A DNA stretch of 52,787 nt from Ralstonia sp. A12 (GCF_000801955.1 NZ_JSZO01000037.1:1-52787), one strand, 5' to 3'. Numbered from the stretch's first letter, positions 38,332 to 47,880 are shown. Made by a program: numbers and translations. Notes: a model not told the origin generated them from the letters alone.

Positions 38332-38424
38332 GCTTAATCCTTGTTGGCCTTTTAGGCAGCGAGCCGCGCCGTCGTGTTCAGCGGGCGCCGCTCGCGTTCG
38401 CGTATGGTTGGGTCAGCGGGCGGC

Positions 38425-39591
38425 TTACTTGCCGGCGGCTGCGGCCACGACCTTCTCGGCGGCCTCTGCCATCGTGTCAGCGGCGATGATGGGCAGACCC
38501 GAGTCAGCCAGCATCTTCTTGCCGAGGTCTTCGTTGGTACCCTTCATGCGCACAACCAGCGGCACCGACAGCGACACAGCCTTCGCCGCAGCGATCACGC
38601 CTTCGGCGATCACGTCGCAACGCATGATGCCGCCGAAGATGTTGACCAGAATGGCCTTCACGTCCGGGTTCTTCAGCATCAGCTTGAAGGCTTCGGTCAC
38701 CTTCTCGGTGGTGGCACCGCCGCCCACGTCGAGGAAGTTGGCCGGCTCGCCGCCGAACAGCTTGATGGTGTCCATCGTGGCCATGGCCAGACCGGCGCCG
38801 TTCACCAGGCAGCCGATGTTGCCGTCCAGCGAGATGTAGGCCAGGTCGAACTTCGATGCTTCGATTTCGGCCGGATCTTCTTCATCCAGATCGCGGTAAG
38901 CCACGATTTCCGGGTGGCGGAACAGCGCGTTCGAGTCGAAGTTGAACTTGGCGTCCAGTGCGATGACCTTGCCGTCGCCGGTCAGGATCAGCGGGTTGAT
39001 TTCAGCTTGCGAAGCGTCGGTTTCCCAGAATGCCTTGTACAGGCCTTGCAGGGCTTGGCGGGCTTGCGGCACGCTCGCGTCGGGCACGCCGATCTTGCGG
39101 GCGATGTCGTCAGCTTGCGCGTCTTGCAGGCCAGCTTGCGGATCGATCAGCAGCGTGTGGATCTTTTCCGGGTGCGATTCGGCAACTTCTTCGATGTCCA
39201 TCCCGCCTTCGCTCGAGGCCATCAGCGCGACCTGCTGCGACACACGGTCCACCACCAGCGACACGTACAGTTCCTTCTTGATGTCCGCGCCCTCTTCGAT
39301 CAGCAGGCGCTTGACCAGCTTGCCTTCCGGACCGGTCTGGTGCGTCACCAACGTCATGCCCAGGATGCTGCTGGCGTATTCCTTGACCTGGTCCATGCTC
39401 TTGGCAACCTTCACGCCGCCGCCCTTGCCACGGCCACCTGCATGAATCTGTGCCTTCACGACCCACACCGGGCCGCCCAGGGTTTCAGCGGCTTTGATAG
39501 CCTCGTCGACCGAGAAGGCCGGAATGCCGCGCGGAACCGGCACATTGTATTTGCGCAGGATTTCCTTGCCTTGGTACTCATGGATATTCAT
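38425..39591 (-). CDS. sucC: Succinyl-CoA synthetase beta subunit
   Basis: SucC is the nucleotide-binding ATP-grasp subunit of succinyl-CoA synthetase. Its 388 residues start with the family [22 protein letters not shown]. It includes [65 protein letters not shown] and [17 protein letters not shown] precedes the ATG. It is the first gene of the pair. Confidence 0.97.
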   Translation of the reverse strand: MNIHEYQGKEILRKYNVPVPRGIPAFSVDEAIKAAETLGGPVWVVKAQIHAGGRGKGGGVKVAKSMDQVKEYASSILGMTLVTHQTGPEGKLVKRLLIEEGADIKKELYVSLVVDRVSQQVALMASSEGGMDIEEVAESHPEKIHTLLIDPQAGLQDAQADDIARKIGVPDASVPQARQALQGLYKAFWETDASQAEINPLILTGDGKVIALDAKFNFDSNALFRHPEIVAYRDLDEEDPAEIEASKFDLAYISLDGNIGCLVNGAGLAMATMDTIKLFGGEPANFLDVGGGATTEKVTEAFKLMLKNPDVKAILVNIFGGIMRCDVIAEGVIAAAKAVSLSVPLVVRMKGTNEDLGKKMLADSGLPIIAADTMAEAAEKVVAAAAGK

Positions 39592-39657
39592 GCGTGTTTC
39601 CTTTGCTAGGCAGAGTGAGTGTGATGAGTGTTGAAAACGCGAGCAGCGCGGTGCCCT

Positions 39658-40284
39658 TCAGGACGAGGGCTCAGGCGACAGCTCGGTGGGTGGCGGTTGG
39701 ATCTTGGCTTCGGGCTGGTAGGCATACCAGCGCGGATAGTGCTTGCGGACCACCTCGCCCTCAAAGTGCAGAGCGTGGCAGCCATGAAGTTGGTAAGGCG
39801 GCTTTTCGCCGGGCTCGATCGGCCGGAGGTCGTTGGAGTTGTCGCGCACCGGAAAGACGTCACCCGCGAAGGCCTGGATGGCAGCGGTCGGCAGCACGCC
39901 GCACAGCTCGGTCAGGTGCGTACAGCCCGCCACGCCGCCAAGTCTCTCACGCGCGGCCTTTCGAAAACCCTTCATCAGGTTCAGGCCGATGAGCTTGCGG
40001 TAGGCCGGGCCGATCGTGTCACAGTGTGTGGGGTACGGCACCCAGTCGGAACACGCTTCGGCATCCACGACGTTCATGCGGGTGTCGATGGTCACGCGCA
40101 GCCACAGGTCATGCAGCGGCTCACCCTCGGGGCGTACGCCACCGCTGGCCAGCGGGATATCACGCGGTTTGGTGTCGGTCAGGCGCGCTTCGATGTCCCA
40201 CAGGCCGTCTTCTCGCAAATAAGCCTCCACCGTGATGGCACGGCGGTGGCGCATGACGCGCGGGACGGGAGCAGACAGAGGCAT
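39658..40284 (-). CDS. DUF2889 family protein
   Basis: This 208-residue protein is of unknown function. The family opening MPLSAPVPRVMRHRRAITVEAYLREDGLWDIEARLTDTKPRD is clear, followed by HDLWLRVTIDTRMNVVDAEA and CTHLTELCGVLPTAAIQAFAG. A C-terminal HGCHALHFEGEVVRKHYPRWY holds conserved His and Cys residues. The start at 40284 is set by the family pattern; an ATG at 40338 would add an arginine-rich segment. It lies alone between sucC and recX, with a 287-bp leader gap that contains an 11-bp inverted repeat. Confidence 0.88.
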   Translation of the reverse strand: MPLSAPVPRVMRHRRAITVEAYLREDGLWDIEARLTDTKPRDIPLASGGVRPEGEPLHDLWLRVTIDTRMNVVDAEACSDWVPYPTHCDTIGPAYRKLIGLNLMKGFRKAARERLGGVAGCTHLTELCGVLPTAAIQAFAGDVFPVRDNSNDLRPIEPGEKPPYQLHGCHALHFEGEVVRKHYPRWYAYQPEAKIQPPPTELSPEPSS

Positions 40285-40482
40285 GGACCAGACAGACCGA
40301 TAGGACCGATGGAGGCGGCGCACGCGGATCTCGCGCATCGCCTACGGGACGTATGCAGCAGCGCATCAGCCGCCACACACGAACACAACCGCCCTGCAAC
40401 CGAAGTAGAGGACGGTATCAAAGACTTGGATTTTAACACGTCGCAACGACCGCGCCGGGTCACATGCTGCAATGCAGTGTCA

Positions 40483-40518
40483 GACGGGTTGCAACAACCG
40501 TCGTGGGTGCAACCCGTC
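40483..40518. repeat. 11-bp perfect inverted repeat upstream of the DUF2889 gene
   Basis: GACGGGTTGCA and TGCAACCCGTC flank a 14-base spacer. A smaller palindrome CTGCA-A-TGCAG lies just before it. The repeat sits in the gap between recX and the DUF2889 gene and could be an operator or an RNA hairpin. No T tail is present. Confidence 0.6.
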
Positions 40519-40571
40519 ACATCGGTGCACAGGCGGATTGTCTGCGGAAATTGTTGCGAGATCAGCGACGT

Positions 40572-41051
40572 TCAGGCCGATTCGTCATCGTCGCCCAGCA
40601 ATTCATCTGCACCTGAAATAATGCGCGACACCACCGAGCGTGAAAACCCGCGCGCCATCATGTAGCGAACTTGCTTGGCGCGCTCAGCCAGATCGGCCGG
40701 TGGACGGCCGAAGCGCTTTTCCCAGAGTGCCTTGGCGCGGGCGGTTTCGGTACTCTGCAGTTGTGCCTTAACCTCGCCCAGCGTCTCTTCGCCGAGTTGG
40801 TGGGTTTTCAACTCCTGCATCAACCGGGCAGTGCCGTAGCGGCCCGCGCGGCGGTGCACCACACTTTCAGCAAAGCGCGTGTTGGACAGCCAGTTCTCAC
40901 CTTCCAGCCAATCCAGCAGCGCATCCACCTCCTCCGCAGACTCGGCGTGCGGCGCCAGCTTGCGGCGCAGTTCGACACGACTGTGTTCGCGCCTGGACAG
41001 ATAGCCCAGCGCGCGCGCCTTGAGTGATAGCGGTTGACGCGGCAACGGCAT
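40572..41051 (-). CDS. recX: RecA regulatory protein RecX
   Basis: RecX binds RecA filaments and limits their activity. The 159-residue all-helical protein shows LKARALGYLSRREHSRVELRRKL, LLDWLEGENWLSNTRFAESVVHRRAGRYG, and the C-terminal KQVRYMMARGFSRSVVSRII. It lies 96 bases downstream of recA on the same strand; a terminator-like hairpin in between probably lets only part of the transcript through. Confidence 0.94.
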   Translation of the reverse strand: MPLPRQPLSLKARALGYLSRREHSRVELRRKLAPHAESAEEVDALLDWLEGENWLSNTRFAESVVHRRAGRYGTARLMQELKTHQLGEETLGEVKAQLQSTETARAKALWEKRFGRPPADLAERAKQVRYMMARGFSRSVVSRIISGADELLGDDDESA

Positions 41052-41071
41052 GCGGTTTTACGCCCCAAAAG

Positions 41072-41102
41072 AAAACGCCCACCGTTGGGGGACGGCAGGC
41101 GT
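41072..41102 (-). terminator. Partial terminator between recA and recX
   Basis: On the minus strand an interrupted stem (CGCC..CCGT / ACGG..GGCG) is followed by TTTTCTTTT. The imperfect stem suggests incomplete termination, allowing some recX transcription from recA. Confidence 0.6.
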
Positions 41103-41147
41103 ATGAAGCTCGATAGAGCCGCCGATCTGCGCCGGCGGCCAACCCAA

Positions 41148-42206
41148 TTACTCTTCTCCGACTTCCTCGGCCACTGCGATGGCGCTCATCGGTGTCACGC
41201 CCAGCGCCTCACGGACCTTGTTCTCGATGTCGCGAGCCAGATCGGGGTTCTCACGCAGGTATTCGCGGCAGTTGTCGCGACCTTGACCGATGCGCTCGCC
41301 GCCGTAGCTGTACCAGGCGCCGGACTTCTCAACGATCTTGGCTTCGACGCCCAGGTCGATGATCTCGCCCTCGCGCGACACGCCTTGGCCGTAGAGGATG
41401 TCGAAAATGGCTTCGCGGAACGGCGGCGCCACCTTGTTCTTGACGACCTTGACCTTGGTTTCGTTGCCGACCACGTCGTCGCCCTTCTTGATCGAGCCAA
41501 TGCGGCGGATATCCAGGCGCACCGAAGCGTAGAACTTCAGCGCGTTACCGCCCGTGGTGGTTTCCGGCGAGCCAAACATCACGCCAATCTTCATCCGGAT
41601 CTGGTTGATGAAGATGACCATGCAGTTGGTCTTCTTGATGGTGCCGGTCAGCTTGCGCAGTGCCTGGCTCATCAGGCGGGCTTGCAGGCCGGGCAGCGCG
41701 TCGCCCATTTCGCCTTCGATTTCAGCCTTCGGCACCAGGGCAGCCACCGAGTCGATGACGATCAGATCAACCGAACCCGAGCGCACCAGCGCATCGGCAA
41801 TTTCCAGGGCCTGTTCACCGGTGTCCGGCTGGGAGATCAGCAGGTCCGGCACGCTCACGCCAATCTTGTCGGCGTAAGTGACGTCAAGCGCATGTTCCGC
41901 GTCGATAAAAGCGCAGGTACCGCCCAGTTTCTGCATCTCGGCAACCACTTGCAGCGTCAGCGTGGTCTTACCAGACGATTCCGGACCGTAGATCTCAATC
42001 ACACGGCCACGCGGCAGACCGCCAACGCCCAGCGCCACGTCCAGCCCCAGCGAGCCGGTGGACACGACCTGGACCGGCTCCACCTCAGCATCGCCCATCT
42101 TCATGATGGAGCCCTTGCCGAACTGCTTTTCGATCTGCGCGAGCGCGGCAGCCAGCGCCTTCTGCTTTTCTGCGCTCATCGTGGCTGCCTTCTTGCCGTC
42201 TTCCAT
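41148..42206 (-). CDS. recA: Recombinase A
   Basis: RecA performs strand exchange in homologous recombination and is the co-protease for LexA. At 352 residues it has the normal length. Visible are [19 protein letters not shown], Walker [32 protein letters not shown] with Walker B, and [29 protein letters not shown]. The tail ends in EEVGEE. The ATG at 42206 has AAGGA seven bases upstream; the open frame further upstream covers the promoter and is not coding. Its promoter carries a LexA box. Confidence 0.98.
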   Translation of the reverse strand: MEDGKKAATMSAEKQKALAAALAQIEKQFGKGSIMKMGDAEVEPVQVVSTGSLGLDVALGVGGLPRGRVIEIYGPESSGKTTLTLQVVAEMQKLGGTCAFIDAEHALDVTYADKIGVSVPDLLISQPDTGEQALEIADALVRSGSVDLIVIDSVAALVPKAEIEGEMGDALPGLQARLMSQALRKLTGTIKKTNCMVIFINQIRMKIGVMFGSPETTTGGNALKFYASVRLDIRRIGSIKKGDDVVGNETKVKVVKNKVAPPFREAIFDILYGQGVSREGEIIDLGVEAKIVEKSGAWYSYGGERIGQGRDNCREYLRENPDLARDIENKVREALGVTPMSAIAVAEEVGEE

Positions 42207-42359
42207 GGTCGTCCTTCGTGCGATTTGGTGTATAAATGGGCCGCAAGGGCCGATGATTCCTGCGTTTGTTCGCAACAGCGGATCAGCTGCACGGCCTGAC
42301 GCTAGAACCAATCTTGATACTTTAGCGCCGCCAAGACTACAGCACCGCGAGTTCGGAGT

Positions 42360-42388
42360 ACTGTATAAAAAACCAGTGGTTTTGACAA
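42360..42388 (-). promoter_or_regulatory. recA promoter with LexA (SOS) box
   Basis: On the minus strand TTGTCA and TACAGT are separated by 17 bp. On the plus strand CTGTATAAAAAACCAG (42361–42376) fits the SOS box CTG-N10-CAG and covers the spacer and -10, so LexA would block transcription. The leader is about 150 bases. Confidence 0.85.
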
Positions 42389-42475
42389 GTCTCCAACGCA
42401 GTTGTCGCGTGAAAACAATGTAGCAGGCGGGATGGGCAGGCCAGACACCCTGCCCGGCATCGCGGGGAGACACGC

Positions 42476-43183
42476 ATGCGCATCCTGATAGCCGAAGACG
42501 ACGCCACCCTGGCCGACGGGCTGACCCGTTCGCTGCGCCAGGCCGGCTATGCCGTCGACCGGGCCGAAGATGGGGCCGCCGCCGACGCGGCGCTTGCCAC
42601 CCAAACGGCCCAGACCTATGACCTGCTGATCCTCGACGTGGGGCTGCCGCGCCTGTCGGGGCTGGAGGTGCTCCGGCGCCTGCGCTCGCGCGGGGCCATG
42701 CTGCCGGTGCTGATCCTGACCGCCGCAGACAGCGTGGAAGACCGCGTCAAGGGCCTGGACCTGGGCGCCGACGACTACATGGCCAAGCCCTTCGCCCTGT
42801 CCGAACTGGAAGCGCGTGTCCGTGCGCTGGTCCGGCGCGGTACGGGCGGCGGCGCCACGCTCGTGCGTCACGGCCCGCTGGCGTTCGACCAGGTCGGGCG
42901 CATTGCCTATATCCATGACCAAATGATCGACCTGTCGGCGCGTGAGATCGGGCTGCTGGAGATTCTGCTGGCGCGCGTGGGCCGGCTGGTGTCGAAGGAG
43001 CAGTTGGTCGACCACCTGTGCGGCTGGGGCGAAGAAGTCAGCAACAACGCCATCGAGGTGTACGTCCACCGCCTGCGCAAGAAGATCGAGGTGGACGGCA
43101 TCCGCATTGCCACCGTGCGCGGGTTGGGCTATTGCCTGGAGCGCGCCGCCACCCCCGCCACCTCGACTGCGGCCCATGGCTGA
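42476..43183 (+). CDS. OmpR-family response regulator
   Basis: This 235-residue two-component regulator is related to TctD/QseB. The receiver domain has the acidic pair EDD (residues 7–9), the phospho-acceptor D54 in LLILDVGLP, and conserved Thr and Lys (TAAD, AKPF). The winged helix shows [31 protein letters not shown] lies before the ATG. The partner kinase starts inside its last codons. It is divergent from recA. Targets may include the DUF4212 gene or its lost transporter, by analogy with transport-linked systems; this is inference. Confidence 0.94.
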   Translation: MRILIAEDDATLADGLTRSLRQAGYAVDRAEDGAAADAALATQTAQTYDLLILDVGLPRLSGLEVLRRLRSRGAMLPVLILTAADSVEDRVKGLDLGADDYMAKPFALSELEARVRALVRRGTGGGATLVRHGPLAFDQVGRIAYIHDQMIDLSAREIGLLEILLARVGRLVSKEQLVDHLCGWGEEVSNNAIEVYVHRLRKKIEVDGIRIATVRGLGYCLERAATPATSTAAHG

Positions 43184-44744
43184 TCGGCTGGCCTGGCCGT
43201 GGCGTCGCCACCGCGCACCTCACGCATCCAGCGTACCGCGCAACAGCGCCGCGCCCCAGGCTGACGACCGCGACCTCGCCGACACCCTCCCACATCTCGA
43301 AGACGACGCCACCGGGCCAGTCGCCCGATCCCTGTTTGGCGAGATTCTCGACTGGATGCTCGCACCACTGTTGCTGCTCTGGCCGATGAGCATTGCGGTG
43401 ACGTACCTCGTGGCCAAGTCGATCGCAAATGCGCCTTACGACCGCGCGCTGGAATCGAGCGCCATCGTACTCAGTCAGCAGTTGCGCGAAGTCAACGGGC
43501 GCGTGACGCTGCAACTGCCGATCTCCGCCCGCGAGATCCTGCGCGCCGATGAGACCGACAACATCTACTACCAGGTGCTGGGCGAGAACGGCGAATTCGT
43601 CTCGGGGGATCGCGACCTGCCGCTGCCGCCCGAAGAAGACGCCAACGCCGGCAGCCTCGTGCAATTGCGCGACGACCGTATCCACGGCGCGGAGATTCGG
43701 GTGGCGTATACGTTTGTGCAGCGGCCCGGCATGAACGGCGGCAAACCCGCGCTGGTACAGGTGGCGGAAACGCTCGACAAGCGTGCGCAACTGGCCAACG
43801 AAATCATCAAGGGCGTGATCCTGCCGCAGTTCGTGATCCTGCCGCTGGCGGTCATCCTGGTGTGGTTCGGCCTCACGCGCGGGCTGGCGCCGCTCAATGC
43901 GATTCAGGAGCGCATCCGCGCGCGCAACCCGGGTGATACCAGCCCCATCGACGAAGGCGCTGCACCGCAAGAGCTGACACCACTGGTGGCATCGTTCAAC
44001 GACCTGCTCGGGCGCCTGGAGCAGTCGGTACAGACACAGAAGCGCTTCATTGCCGATGCCGCGCATCAGATGAAAACGCCGCTGGCCGGCCTGCGCATGC
44101 AAGCCGAGTTGGCCCAGCGTGAACAATCGCCCGACGAGCTGCGCCGCACGCTCGCCCATATCGCCGACAGCTCGGATCGCACGGCGCACCTCGTCAAGCA
44201 ACTGCTCTCGCTGGCGCGCATGGAGAACATGGGCGCGACCGACGGCCTGGTGCCGCTCGACATCTGTGCGCTATCGCGCGAGGTGGTGGCCGACTGGCTG
44301 CAGAAGGCGTGGGCCAAGCAGATCGACCTCGGCTTCGAAGAACCCGGCCCCCCGGTCTTGATCTCCGGCAACGCGACGATGCTGGCCGAGATGCTCAACA
44401 ACCTGCTCGATAACGCCATCCGCTATACGCCCGACGGCGGCCATGTGACGGTGCGCGTGACAACCGCGCCGTTCGAGCCGTTCGTGTTCATCGACGTGGA
44501 TGACACCGGCCCCGGTATCCCCGTGGCCGAACGCGAACGTGTGATGCAGCGCTTCTATCGCATCCTTGGCACGCAGGCGGAGGGCAGCGGGCTGGGCCTG
44601 GCCATCGTGCGCGAGATCGTGCAGCAGCACGGCGGCGATATCGAGGTGCTCGACAACGTCTACCAGACCTCGCCACGCGTGGCCGGGGCGCGCTTTCGCA
44701 TCACGCTGCACCGATGCACGCCGGATGGGGAGACCACCGCATGA
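43176..44744 (+). CDS. Sensor histidine kinase (TctE-like)
   Basis: This is an inner-membrane sensor kinase of 522 residues. Helix 1 is at about 60–80 and helix 2 at about 212–233, enclosing a periplasmic domain of about 130 residues of the 2CSK_N type (YDRALESSAIVLSQQL … YYQVLGENGEFVSGD). There follow a HAMP-like linker, the H-box DAAHQMKTPLAG (H297), the N-box NNLLDNAIRYTPDGG, and G-boxes DDTGPGIP and GSGLGLAIV. The ATG lies eight bases before the end of the regulator gene, and its stop overlaps the next gene in an ATGA. TctE relatives often sense carboxylates. Confidence 0.92.
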   Translation: MADRLAWPWRRHRAPHASSVPRNSAAPQADDRDLADTLPHLEDDATGPVARSLFGEILDWMLAPLLLLWPMSIAVTYLVAKSIANAPYDRALESSAIVLSQQLREVNGRVTLQLPISAREILRADETDNIYYQVLGENGEFVSGDRDLPLPPEEDANAGSLVQLRDDRIHGAEIRVAYTFVQRPGMNGGKPALVQVAETLDKRAQLANEIIKGVILPQFVILPLAVILVWFGLTRGLAPLNAIQERIRARNPGDTSPIDEGAAPQELTPLVASFNDLLGRLEQSVQTQKRFIADAAHQMKTPLAGLRMQAELAQREQSPDELRRTLAHIADSSDRTAHLVKQLLSLARMENMGATDGLVPLDICALSREVVADWLQKAWAKQIDLGFEEPGPPVLISGNATMLAEMLNNLLDNAIRYTPDGGHVTVRVTTAPFEPFVFIDVDDTGPGIPVAERERVMQRFYRILGTQAEGSGLGLAIVREIVQQHGGDIEVLDNVYQTSPRVAGARFRITLHRCTPDGETTA

Positions 44745-45046
44745 GCATCACGCCCGGAACGCCCGCACGCCGCCGCTGGATTGCCAACATGCGCTGGATC
44801 GCTGCGCTGCTGGGCGTGTGGTTCGTCGTCACCTATGTGGTGGCGTTCTTTGCGCGCGATCTGTCGATGCGCTTCTTCGGTTGGCCGTTCGCTTACTGGG
44901 TGGCGGGCCAGGGCGCGCCCATCGTCTATGTGCTGATCACGGTGATCTATGCGTGGCGCACGAATCGCGCCGCCGATGCTGCATCGCAAGATGTCGATGC
45001 ACCGCAAACCGACGCCCACGAGCCGCCCGCACCGCCCTCCATTTGA
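44741..45046 (+). CDS. DUF4212 small symporter subunit (orphan)
   Basis: This 101-residue protein has two transmembrane helices (WIAALLGVWFVVTYVVAFFA and FAYWVAGQGAPIVYVLITVIYAW). DUF4212 proteins are the small companions of a sodium:solute symporter permease of the ActP/VC_2705 type, encoded directly downstream. Here the gene is followed by a hairpin and then an unrelated MFS transporter, and no such permease lies in the window. It is translationally coupled to the kinase. It may be a remnant, or the MFS protein or a distant permease may take its place. Confidence 0.85.
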   Translation: MSITPGTPARRRWIANMRWIAALLGVWFVVTYVVAFFARDLSMRFFGWPFAYWVAGQGAPIVYVLITVIYAWRTNRAADAASQDVDAPQTDAHEPPAPPSI

Positions 45047-45106
45047 TGCGCTGAAGCAGCGAATTTGCGCTGCGACGCAACGCGCACATCCTCGTGTATA
45101 CCCCGA

Positions 45107-45132
45107 TAAAAATGCCCCGTTTGCGGGGCATT
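45107..45132. terminator. Hairpin after the DUF4212 gene
   Basis: AATGCCCCG/CGGGGCATT forms a 9-bp stem with a four-base loop. On the plus strand the T tail is poor; on the minus strand it is followed by TTTTTAT. It probably ends the two-component operon, but its orientation fits better for minus-strand transcripts. Confidence 0.55.
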
Positions 45133-45258
45133 CGTGTCAGAACGCAGTAAGTTTCGCTTTCCACAATCGTTCACAATTCCGCGGGCGGTTGCTTTGCGTT
45201 GTCATGTCCATGCCCAGCGGGACAAATCGACGAGAACTCGACGAAAACAGGAGACAAC

Positions 45259-46962
45259 ATGGCAACCGTGCAGAGTGCACCGAATGCGCCCACCGGGCGC
45301 GTTCAGCCCGCGCCCATGACGAAGGAGGAGAAGAAGGTCATCTTCGCCTCGTCGCTGGGGACGGTGTTTGAGTGGTACGACTTCTATCTATACGGCTCGC
45401 TGGCGGCAGTCATCGCCAAGCAGTTCTTCTCGGGCCTCGATCCGACGGCGGGCTTCATCTTTGCGTTGTTGGCCTTTGCAGCGGGCTTCCTGGTACGGCC
45501 GTTCGGCGCGCTGGTGTTTGGCCGCCTGGGCGACATGATCGGGCGCAAGTACACGTTCCTGGTCACCATCGTCATCATGGGTTCGTCGACGTTCATCGTC
45601 GGCTTGCTGCCCTCTTACGGCACGATTGGCGTGGCGGCCCCGATCATCCTGATCGCGCTGCGCATGCTGCAGGGTCTGGCACTGGGCGGTGAGTACGGCG
45701 GCGCTGCCACGTATGTGGCCGAACATGCGCCGCATGGCCGTCGCGGCGCCTATACGTCGTGGATCCAGACCACGGCTACGCTGGGCCTGTTCCTGTCGCT
45801 GATCGTCATCCTGGTGGTGCGCGAGCTGACCGGCAAGTCCTTCGACGATTGGGGCTGGCGTATCCCGTTCCTGGTGTCGATCCTGCTGCTGGCCACGTCG
45901 GTGTACATCCGCCTGTCGATGAGCGAATCGCCGGCGTTCCAGAAGATGAAGGCCGAGGGCAAGACCTCCAAGGCCCCGCTGACGGAAGCCTTCGGCCAAT
46001 GGCGCAACCTGAAGATCGTGATCCTGGCGCTGATCGGCCTGACCGCCGGCCAGGCTGTGGTCTGGTACACGGGCCAGTTCTACGCGCTGTTCTTCCTCAC
46101 GCAGGTGCTGAAGGTGGACGCGTTCACGGCCAACGTGCTGATTGCGGTGGCGCTGGCCATCGGCACGCCGTTCTTCGTGTTCTTCGGCTCGCTGTCGGAC
46201 CGCATCGGCCGCAAGAAGATCATCATGGCCGGCTGCCTGCTGGCTGTGCTGACCTACTTCCCGCTGTTCAAGGCGCTCACACACTACGCCAACCCGGCGC
46301 TGGAGCGTGCCCAGCAGACCGCGCAGATCACCATCACGGTTGACCCGAAGGAGTGCTCGTTCCAGGGCAGCCCGATCGCCCGCGAGGTGGATTTCCGCTC
46401 GTCGTGCGACATCGCCAAGCGCACGCTGGCGCAGTCGTCGGCCAGCTACGAAACGCTTGAGGGCCCGGCCGGCACGGTCGCCTCGGTGTCGATTGCGGGT
46501 AAGCAGATCGCCTCGCTCAACGCCAGCCGCACGGCAGACGGCCAGAGCTTCGACGCCGAGAGCAAGGCGAAGATCGCCGACTTCAAGAAACAGGTAAGCG
46601 AGTCGCTCAAGGCCGCCAACTACCCGAGCAAGGCTGACCCGGCGCAGATGAACACGATCATGGTGCTGGTGATCCTGGTGATCCTGGTGATCTACGTGAC
46701 CATGGTCTACGGCCCGATCGCAGCGATGCTGGTGGAAATGTTCCCCACACGCATCCGGTACTCGTCGATGTCGCTGCCGTATCACATCGGCAACGGCTGG
46801 TTCGGGGGGCTGCTGCCGACCATCTCGTTCGCCCTGGTGGCCCAGAACGGCAATATCTATCACGGTTTGTGGTACCCGATCTGGATCGCGGCCATCACCT
46901 TCGTGATCGGCGTGCTGTTCGTGCGGGAGACCAAGGACGTGGATATTTATCGCAACGACTGA
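45259..46962 (+). CDS. MHS-family metabolite:proton symporter (MFS) with a periplasmic-type insertion
   Basis: This 567-residue MFS permease is in the ProP/ShiA/KgtP-like branch. Family features are SSLGTVFEWYDFYLYGSLAAVIA, FGRLGDMIGRKYTF, RMLQGLALGGEYGGAATYVAEHAP and GSLSDRIGRKKII. Between two late helices there is an extra soluble stretch of about 118 residues (about 347–464) with two cysteines (DPKECSF, SSCDIAK), then the helix segment VLVILVILVIYV encoded by three 9-bp repeats. The insertion explains the length above 500. ATG 45259 has GGAGA eight bases upstream. The substrate could be a carboxylate or amino acid; it is not determined by sequence. Confidence 0.9.
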   Translation: MATVQSAPNAPTGRVQPAPMTKEEKKVIFASSLGTVFEWYDFYLYGSLAAVIAKQFFSGLDPTAGFIFALLAFAAGFLVRPFGALVFGRLGDMIGRKYTFLVTIVIMGSSTFIVGLLPSYGTIGVAAPIILIALRMLQGLALGGEYGGAATYVAEHAPHGRRGAYTSWIQTTATLGLFLSLIVILVVRELTGKSFDDWGWRIPFLVSILLLATSVYIRLSMSESPAFQKMKAEGKTSKAPLTEAFGQWRNLKIVILALIGLTAGQAVVWYTGQFYALFFLTQVLKVDAFTANVLIAVALAIGTPFFVFFGSLSDRIGRKKIIMAGCLLAVLTYFPLFKALTHYANPALERAQQTAQITITVDPKECSFQGSPIAREVDFRSSCDIAKRTLAQSSASYETLEGPAGTVASVSIAGKQIASLNASRTADGQSFDAESKAKIADFKKQVSESLKAANYPSKADPAQMNTIMVLVILVILVIYVTMVYGPIAAMLVEMFPTRIRYSSMSLPYHIGNGWFGGLLPTISFALVAQNGNIYHGLWYPIWIAAITFVIGVLFVRETKDVDIYRND

Positions 46963-46972
46963 CCGAAGGGGG

Positions 46973-47000
46973 TTGACATCTTCGCCGAAGACAGTAGAAT
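46973..47000 (+). promoter_or_regulatory. tRNA-Met promoter
   Basis: TTGACA and TAGAAT are separated by 16 bp, with the expected start about 5 bases before the tRNA. The spacer contains the palindrome TCTTCG-C-CGAAGA. The promoter begins only 10 bases after the MFS stop codon. Confidence 0.85.
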
Positions 47001-47011
47001 CTCGCTTCTTC

Positions 47012-47088
<77 letters not shown>

Positions 47089-47096
47089 AATAAAGC

Positions 47097-47134
47097 AAAA
47101 GGCCACAAGCGCAAGCTTGTGGCCTTTTGTCTTT
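47097..47134 (+). terminator. tRNA terminator
   Basis: A 14-bp stem AAAAGGCCACAAGC/GCTTGTGGCCTTTT with a GCAA loop is followed by GTCTTTT, nine bases after the tRNA. Confidence 0.92.
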
Positions 47135-47169
47135 TCTGCTCCGCCCGTTCAAGGGCTCACTAAATCTCG

Positions 47170-47181
47170 CCCCCCCCCCCC
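47170..47181. repeat. Run of 12 C residues
   Basis: The homopolymer lies between the tRNA terminator and the end of the broken acetyltransferase gene, in non-coding sequence. Such runs are prone to slippage. Confidence 0.9.
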
Positions 47182-47196
47182 TCCGGTCAATCCAAT

Positions 47197-47724
47197 CTAC
47201 TCGACGGTCTTTTCATAGACATCGAGCCCAACACAGCCCGAAGGCACCACACCGTGCCGCCGCCGGACAAACCCGGCTCGGCGCAGCAGCGATTTCATGT
47301 GGTTGGCATATCGCGTGCACTCGGCGCGTACCACCGCCCCCTTGGGCGCCCGCCGGACGATGTTGCCAAGCAACGCGAGTCCGTATCCCTTGCCGGAATA
47401 CTCGGGGGCAATCGACAACATCAGCACGCTCACCAGCGGCTGCCCGTTGTCCAACGCCCCGCGCAGTCAGGTGAACCCGATGAACTCCTCACCGTGCTCC
47501 AACACCGCAAGCGGCGACAGCCCGCTGCCGATCCATGCATCGGCCAGCCACAAAGACAGGCACGCGCCAAGCAACTGCTTGAGCAGCAAGACGTGGCCTT
47601 TGCCGCTTAGATACTGATCGGTGTAGGCACCGTTCACGCTCCCCAATTGGATCAGTCGATAGATCGACGGAATGTCCAATAGCCCCGCACGGCGAAACAC
47701 CACCTCGCCTTCTTTCTTATGCAT
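47197..47724 (-). pseudogene. GNAT-family N-acetyltransferase broken by an in-frame stop
   Basis: The N-terminal half (MHKKEGEVVFRRAGLLDIPSIYRLIQLGSVNGAY … GEEFIGFT) ends at a TGA (47467–47469). The same reading frame then continues without shift as LRGALDNGQPLVSVLMLSIAPEYSGKGYGLALLG … YANHMKSLLRRAGF, which contains the acetyl-CoA loop (PEYSGKGYG, matching Q/RxxGxG/A) and the C-terminal GNAT helix. One nonsense substitution, for example from TGG, TGC or CGA, separates the halves. The start has GAGGAA just before the ATG. It could be a true pseudogene, a sequencing error, or a read-through case. Confidence 0.82.
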
Positions 47725-47880
47725 TTCCTCGCATCCCCCAAGCGGCGCGACATTGCAGTCGGCCGTTGCCCTTGTCGGCACTGTTCTATCGGCGACTCTG
47801 GCAAGAAGTTGAGAAGGCGGAAATCCGGGGAACTGCTATGGGTCAGACGGCAAAACGTTTGCCGACAAGGTGGCCAGCGC

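Noticed and set aside
45388-46863. 491-codon open frame antisense to the MHS transporter
   Set aside because: It is a His/Gln/Arg-rich shadow frame; the sense strand has full MFS motifs and a ribosome site.
47467-47469. Selenocysteine reading of the TGA in the GNAT gene
   Set aside because: No SECIS-like hairpin was seen just downstream, and GNAT enzymes have no known selenocysteine; a nonsense change or sequencing error is simpler.
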